Part shown: in pieces, positions 44,613 through 64,000 of the stretch
How positions within the stretch are numbered: the stretch's first letter is position 1
Layout of the letters: each line of letters opens with the position of its first letter
Source of the DNA: Ascaris suum
Lineage: Eukaryota; Nematoda; Chromadorea; Rhabditida; Ascarididae
Reading direction: 5' to 3'
Assembly: GCA_013433145.1 (NCBI GenBank)
Contig: CM024183.1
Span: 4,396,001-4,460,000, forward strand
Length of the DNA stretch: 64,000 bases
Notes under the pieces: model-generated
The model's input: the letters and a program-made list of their open reading frames with translations, nothing else
Databases searched by the model: none
What the model was told of the DNA's origin: nothing
Made by a program: the position numbers and the translations under genes

Positions 44613-46739
44613 CTTTGAATTGCTTTTCAGAACCTCAAATATTTGCTTTTAATTTATTGAGCTCTTACTGAAACATTTTTAGCGAGTTGCACCGGTCATA
44701 GTTAAGCTCTTTGCGATAAGCAGCGCTAAGAATCTCTTCCCATATTTCCGCACATAAGTAATAAGCAGAGTAATAAGCAGGACAGGATTTATTGCATGCC
44801 ATGCTATTTGGCAAAAATTTTCACTGGTATAGTGAAAAGTTTATAAGTTTTGTGTGCATTTTATAGTGGACATATGCGACACATAAACGCGCAGCTGCTT
44901 CAGCACAACCACCCCTTGAGGCGTGAAATTACTTCAGCACGCGAAAGTTGGCCTGCTACGTGAAGGAGATATCGAAACCCATGATTTTCAGTGGACTTCG
45001 ATATGATGTTAGTGGAGCGTTTAACTCATCTATGCGATAGGGTCTGTTTTCTATGCCTTCAATACTTGAAGACTAGGTGAAAGAATGCCCTACAGCGGAA
45101 CAAAAAAACATTTTTTCAATACGAACGACAACAGGGTTGGTTTTTCAAACTAATGTTGTTAATACGCCTTCTTCTGGAAATACTGGAATGTTTAGCTAGC
45201 GATCAGGAAGTTGCTCTTTCTAATCGACACCTAGATTCCTGGGCACCTATTTAGTAGAGATCAAATATTGCCGCGAGCTTAAAGTTGATATTTACAGGCG
45301 AACGACTAGCCAGAAGATTCGGTGGTGTCCGTTCGAGATTCTCACATACTAGTCTCGATTACTTAGGCGAAAGTCTAATAACTATAATTCTTTATTGGTA
45401 AATACGAATACCTTCCCAATCGAGAGGAATGCTTTCGCTCCCGAATTCACAAAATGAAAACTATTCTTAAAAACCGCGTTTACATATGCCGCGTTGAACA
45501 AGAAAACGTGGACAATCTATGCGCTTAGCTGTGCAAAATTTGCTCCCAACTTCTTGCTGTGGTGGCGCGGAGATATATATAGGTTTCCGTGTACGTTTAA
45601 TAGCTGGCACTACTATGACTTATGTGTAAGCGTCAGCTCCCGTTTGCTCGTTTAGTCATCCAGGTCTCCTTGAGGATCTGCATCCTCTATCGAGATGCAG
45701 TGGAGTGAATTGCGAAACGGCGAACAGTTTATTACACTTATACAATAAGGGATTCGGTTCATGAAGATGGCTTCGATCATCGCTCGATCCCATAGCTGTA
45801 CCAGGCGAAGTCCCTGCTGCCGCCCAACTCCTCATGCTTTCCTACGGCCACATGTAAGCGCACTCGGCCTTGCGAACAACCTAGCAGCTGGAATGAATAG
45901 AAGAGCACATCAACCCCTTTTATATCCTCCGATTCCTAATATATTATCTTTCATATTAGAACATGGGATCGATATATCCAAACCAAACGGAACTTGTGCA
46001 TCTTTTAGGAAGAGTGCTGCATCAGTTCATCGAAATTTCCGGATCAGTAGAATGTGAGAAAAAGGTCCCACTATTTTACCCTGCTTGTTTATTAATTTCT
46101 TCGGTGGACGAGAGCAAACATTAGTGCTTCAATAAGTTAGTTTCTTCGTTTCATTTGACAACCGCTGTTTGCAGTGAAGCTCAAAAAGATCGGCGATACT
46201 CAATGCGTCGTATATATTTGCATCATGTCACCCATATACTATCCTCTATGATGCACTTCTTAAAGTGATGTTAAATAGTCGTGAGGCGAAGGTGTGTCAG
46301 GTACCGTCGAAAATTTCCTTTCAAGAGGAGTACAATATGAATCATGAAAACCTCGTAGAAATGACAGTCCGCATAAATGTATAGGAAGGTGACCACAAAT
46401 TTCAAGGGTTTTCCGGAAATAAAGCCGTAATGAAACGATGAACAAGCATCAAACGGAATATTGCTAATTTCAAGAGTTCTTGAAAAAAAAAAGATTACTC
46501 GAAAGTGCAAGACTGTTGGCAGCTGCCGAAGCTCAATACTTGCGTCTCACTGATCTAAGATTCTCTACAATTTCGTGAATTAGCGGATCCGCATTTTGAA
46601 TGAATCCTCTCTGAACGATGTGAATGATAAGCTCTAATATTAACGTGTTACTCACTTTCCCCTCAAACTACGAAAATTATTAAAAGTGGTAACTTTTCTC
46701 AATAGAGTTGTAAAAAATTTGCCACTGTTGCTTTATGCG

Positions 46740-46772
46740 GACGCACAATGGATATTGAAATCATTGTGCGTC
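46740..46772. repeat. Perfect 11-bp inverted repeat with 11-nt loop
   Basis: GACGCACAATG (46740-46750) pairs with CATTGTGCGTC (46762-46772). A third partial copy (TGACGCACA) occurs at about 46788-46796. This could be a small foldback or the remnant of a miniature element. Confidence 0.6.
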
Positions 46773-48984
46773 ACTCACCTATTGAATGACGCACATCGAA
46801 CGTAGTGATTGATCACGTCAGAGCTATCTAACTCTTCAGATCATCACAGCGTTATATGAATTCTCGTTTCAACCGAATGAATAGACTCGACAGCCGTAAT
46901 TTGCTCACTTCGATGCCGTCATCGAAGAACGTGACGTTCAGTCTCATCCTAGTTCCTTCATCTGGCCGCAGCCGGGATCTCTGACACAATGACACCTTCC
47001 CTTCATGCTTCTTGCATCCGCAGCCTCTTTAGGCGCTTTGCATTTGTGCATTGACAATGTACATTGTGTGGGCAGATCGATAGGCACAGGCTCAACGAGA
47101 GTGAATAATGAGTGTGGAAGTGCAAGGAATTAGTTTTTGATAGTGTGTACCGCGATCAACGCTTCCATTTTTCTGCGTTTTGGGAAATTTGCATCTCATG
47201 CACGTCTGTGTCTGTCTATCTCTAACAATTTCGCCACTGTGTTCAGGCCCTTTCTGGTTTCATCTTGCGAGTTAGTGCACTTAGAGCAATGAAATTAGAC
47301 GAGTAGTGCATACCTCCAATTATCACCTCTAATTACGAATCTCAACAGACCCATCAATTTCTGTATACCTGAAATATGCGAAAATTGTGCATAGATTTAG
47401 CAACTGCTCGAGCTATCTCTCGCAACGACCACTTCGCAGTGAATGAATCTTTCGAATGCAAAATGCTTAATTAAAACATGAGCTCGTTGTTTCGTATATT
47501 CTGTTGTTTTTCATGGCTATCGAACTGGTTAATATGATAGGAGAAATGCAAATGCGTGTATCACAGCACTCATCGTGATACAATTCTTCACTCATTTTAT
47601 TCTTGTCCGACTCTGACCACTAATATGTCATCTCTGTACTATTTAAAAACTAATTAAAGAGCTAAATTTCAAGACAATCGTGTTCATTAAAGGATTTTTT
47701 AATGTGGTTATGCATTATGTTGTTAATGCATAACTTTACACAAAGAAATCATATGGAATTAAATTTTCCTTAATATTAAACGAAAGTGAAATTTAAAAGA
47801 AGGAAAAATCTATGAATGGCCGAGGGATTATTTGCGAATTAGCGCTGTTGTTTGCATAGCGATCGACGGTGAAGCTGATAAAATTTCAAAGCGAAGTCGA
47901 TAAATCGTCGAAGGAAGAAGCCACTAAAGGCACATTCATTTCGAGCAATAAACACTGCATTAACTCCGTTGACTAAAGATGAAAGCAAATAGCAATTTTT
48001 TCCGTTATATCCGATTTGCTTTAAAATAACGATTTTTTTTTTGCTTTCATGAATGCATTCGATTTGATTGCATCTGCTGTTTCGGCGATCAGGATTTAAG
48101 TTTCCAGTCGAAAGTGCTGGATTTATATGTGTTGGATTAATGTGATGCTGCAGACTATTATATATAATCGTTCCTTCACCTCAATTTTGAAGAGTTCCTG
48201 GAGCCTTTGACGCAATCAATGGGGAAGGCATATAATATTACGACGAAAAATTTCTGAAGTCGTCTTAATAGTGAATGGAAAGCAAGAGAAATAATAGCAG
48301 TCATTGAATCAGACACATAGTAGTGGTCCATTGTCTTTCGCATTTCGTTACTTGCTCAGTGCACACTAAAAACCATAATAAAACCGAAATGCAGTATTAT
48401 GCGCTTACTTGCGGTGTCTTTCAACCCATCGCATCAATGCTTTTACGATACACGTTTCAAAGCCTGCCTCAGGAGACTTTAGTGCGTAAGTGAAATGCGG
48501 AAGTAAATAACGTCGGGATGCTTCTTACAAACCTAAATTGCGAGCTAGCGGGATGTCAAAGGTGGGCACTTTGTTTTCCCCTAATTTCTCATAGTGTCGT
48601 AGCGTGATGATGCGAGAGATGGGGTAGTGAAAAAACTACATCTAAAGTTTCCACCATATGTGTCTATATCAATGCAAAAGCTGCTTATTCGCAACATATC
48701 CGTATTGAAATTGAGCGAAGCTCAACATAGAGCTCACAATTCTCCTCATTTAAAGGTTGTTTCGTTTTCCATACGAGAAACAGTAAGAGAAGGCAAGAAT
48801 TTAGACGGTTTGCAAGTGAAGCAGCATTATGATCACATTCTTTGAATTGATGCATACTGTGTTAAATTCAGATTGAAGTGTGTCGTTTTCTTCTTTCATA
48901 TGTTGTGAGTTCAACTAGCAATATTGCTCTGACTATGAGTTTGATGGCATCGAAGATAAAAATGATGCTTGCTTTCAAGTGCAA

Positions 48985-49188
48985 TCAAAGATATAAATTA
49001 ACACTGTTTTTAATGCCCAGACCAACTTCAGCTATCTGTTGAAGTTGTCGATAGTCATCGAATATTTGTTTCTTGAGTACGTCAAACGTGGAACTCCACG
49101 TCACTCTATGAGAATCGATGAATCGTATGGTTTGAGTAATTGGCTCACTTATTTGTTTACCATTCAGCTTGGGACCATTTTTGCTAGC
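48985..49188 (-). other. Coding-like minus-strand frame without start codon
   Basis: A 67-codon stop-to-stop frame reads NGPKLNGKQISEPITQTIRF and RVTWSSTFDVLKKQIFDDYR. The composition is protein-like and it lacks an in-frame ATG, so it could be an internal exon or an eroded fragment. No family is recognised. Confidence 0.22.
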
Positions 49189-50875
49189 TTATTTGACGTA
49201 AAGCTGAAGTCGTTATAGTGTGTAGATAGCATTACATTCTCTGTTATCTTTTGAAAATTCGAACAACCAAAGACAAAGAGCAAATTGCACTAAAACAAGC
49301 GACGAGAGCTGTAAACTGAAGTGTAACGTCGCAAAAAAAAAGCGAATAAATGAAATCGACACGTATCTTCCTCTAATGATGTTCTACGAGGAAAATGGTC
49401 TCTCAGTATTTGCTAAATCAGGATGAGCTTTTTTTTGGCATTATCACTTTGAAATGATTATATTATAAATGTCAAGTCGGGGAAAAAAAATGTATTAAAT
49501 GACCCCAATTTTCATTAAATAATTTCATGATTACTGATATGTATCGCGGCTAGCATTTTAGTGATTTGAAACGGGCGCAATATTTTTACAAACGTTCTAG
49601 AGAGTGGAAAAATTCTCCCCATCCATTCATTCATGTAGTTTTTTCCTAAAATATGCTTGCTGCATATGCTGCATGATAAAACTGTCACTTGAAGGGACAT
49701 AGTTGGATCATTTTTGCATTTAATAATCTCTCGATTTATGAATATTTTTTGCGAAGTTCGAGTCAATAATATTTTCGCTACTCAAAAATGAGCAAACGGA
49801 ACTCTCAACATGACATGGAATTAATGTTATTTACACCAATATTTTGTGAATTATCGATAGTCACCTTTCGATGAGATGATTGCAGATAAAATAAATTCTT
49901 CTTTCTCAAAGCGTCACATCTTTATTTAAATTCTGGTTAATCAGATTTAGATGACTTAGATTCAGGTTTCCTTATTTGAAATATTCAAATCTAGCCTATT
50001 CAAAATGAGATCTTTTCTCACACGACTAAAATGCCGTTAATTCACTTAAGGGCACTCAACTTTTGCTCAAATGCCAACGTTTTACCGCTTTTTCAATCCT
50101 ATATTTTCTTTGGCTTCATCAGACATTCACTAATCCCCTTGTTACTTTAGTGGATTACAATAAACTTCTTTGTCTCGCTTCATTGTCAATTCCTGCACCA
50201 CTGGATGTTCAATACATTCATCACCCTTCAGACATCCATTAATTCTTACCCCTTATCGAGATATCCTTTGAGAAGATCAATCTTCGAAGTTTAAAGTCCA
50301 TTGGCACCTGGACTTTGTAGTTGGTGCAAATCTTTGCTCGTCTTGCCTGGGGGCATTTTCTGTATCAGAAACAGTCTCCTCTTTACTAAGAAATCAGGAA
50401 CAAACAACTTTTATGCATCCAATTTCCGCAGTTCTCGTCAAGAAGTTCTCATCTAAGGCATTGAACATATAAGGGCTTCTAGCTGCCTCAGATGCAAACA
50501 CTTTTTATTCTCTAATTCATTCTACTATAGTTTCGTCCTAAACGCACTACTACTAGGCATATATCGGTTTGTTTCTTTCAATACATTCTCCAAAGAACTA
50601 GCTCGAGAAGGATGAAGATGAGCAACCCAATTTACCCATCGACTACTCTTCATATGTGCAATTCCACTGAAGTGAGCAAAGCTCAGAAGGAGAGCTGCTA
50701 AATAACGTGTAAATAGCAAAGGAACGCGGAAAACGGCTTTCTCTCCAGCCACTGGATCCATCAACTTGCTGGCTAAGAAAGGGCTATCTATAATAGAGGT
50801 TTTTGACAGGCCATAACTGGTCGAACGACACATCAATAAATCAGGAATAAATAAAGTCGATGTGAAGCTTCCAAT

Positions 50876-50884
50876 AAATTTCAG
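50876..50884 (+). promoter_or_regulatory. Probable trans-splice acceptor of the M13 peptidase gene
   Basis: The sequence aaatttcag lies only 7 nt before ATG 50892. The in-frame Met upstream at 50862 lies before the acceptor and is therefore not the likely start. This arrangement fits spliced-leader addition with a very short 5' UTR. Confidence 0.6.
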
Positions 50885-50891
50885 GGCGGAT

Positions 50892-64000
<13,109 letters not shown>

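Overview
This window looks like nuclear DNA of a nematode, probably a strongylid (hookworm-like) parasite. The reasons are AT-rich sequence, splice acceptors of the TTTCAG/TTGCAG type, small exons spread over long introns, acceptor-like sites a few bases upstream of start codons (as expected for spliced-leader trans-splicing), and the identity of the two genes. The organism call is inference; no species marker is present.

Only two protein-coding genes can be supported, both on the + strand. The first (10489-20113) is a complete seven-exon class A peptide GPCR of the FMRFamide-receptor (FRPR-like) type. All splice phases agree and the exons give a 338-residue protein with seven recognisable membrane segments. 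The second starts at 50892 and runs off the right edge. It is an M13 (neprilysin-type) metallopeptidase with an N-terminal membrane anchor. Ten exon pieces are identifiable, ending just before the catalytic HExxH region, which lies outside the window. Two conserved M13 blocks could not be found in its introns and one reading-frame problem is visible near 59100-59130, so this gene is either incompletely modelled or partly decayed.

Layout: 1-10464 has no confident gene, only a Cys-rich small ORF (4063-4203), a (TA)n tract and a weak antisense exon resembling a GPCR seventh helix (9852-10048). 10474-20113 is the GPCR; its second intron carries an antisense relic of an SRCR domain. 20114-50884 is about 30 kb of mostly unassignable sequence with homopolymer and G-rich tracts, two more (TA)n tracts, hairpins, and several coding-like fragments on both strands. 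50885-64000 is the M13 peptidase; its introns hold a fifth (TA)n tract and a decayed reading frame (58143-58607).

Functionally, a neuropeptide-type receptor and a neprilysin are a plausible pair, since one senses and the other degrades small peptides. They lie 30 kb apart and nothing in the sequence shows co-regulation. I did not find a convincing new biological system. The most promising leads are the relic and quasi-ORF fragments and the unusual receptor motifs.
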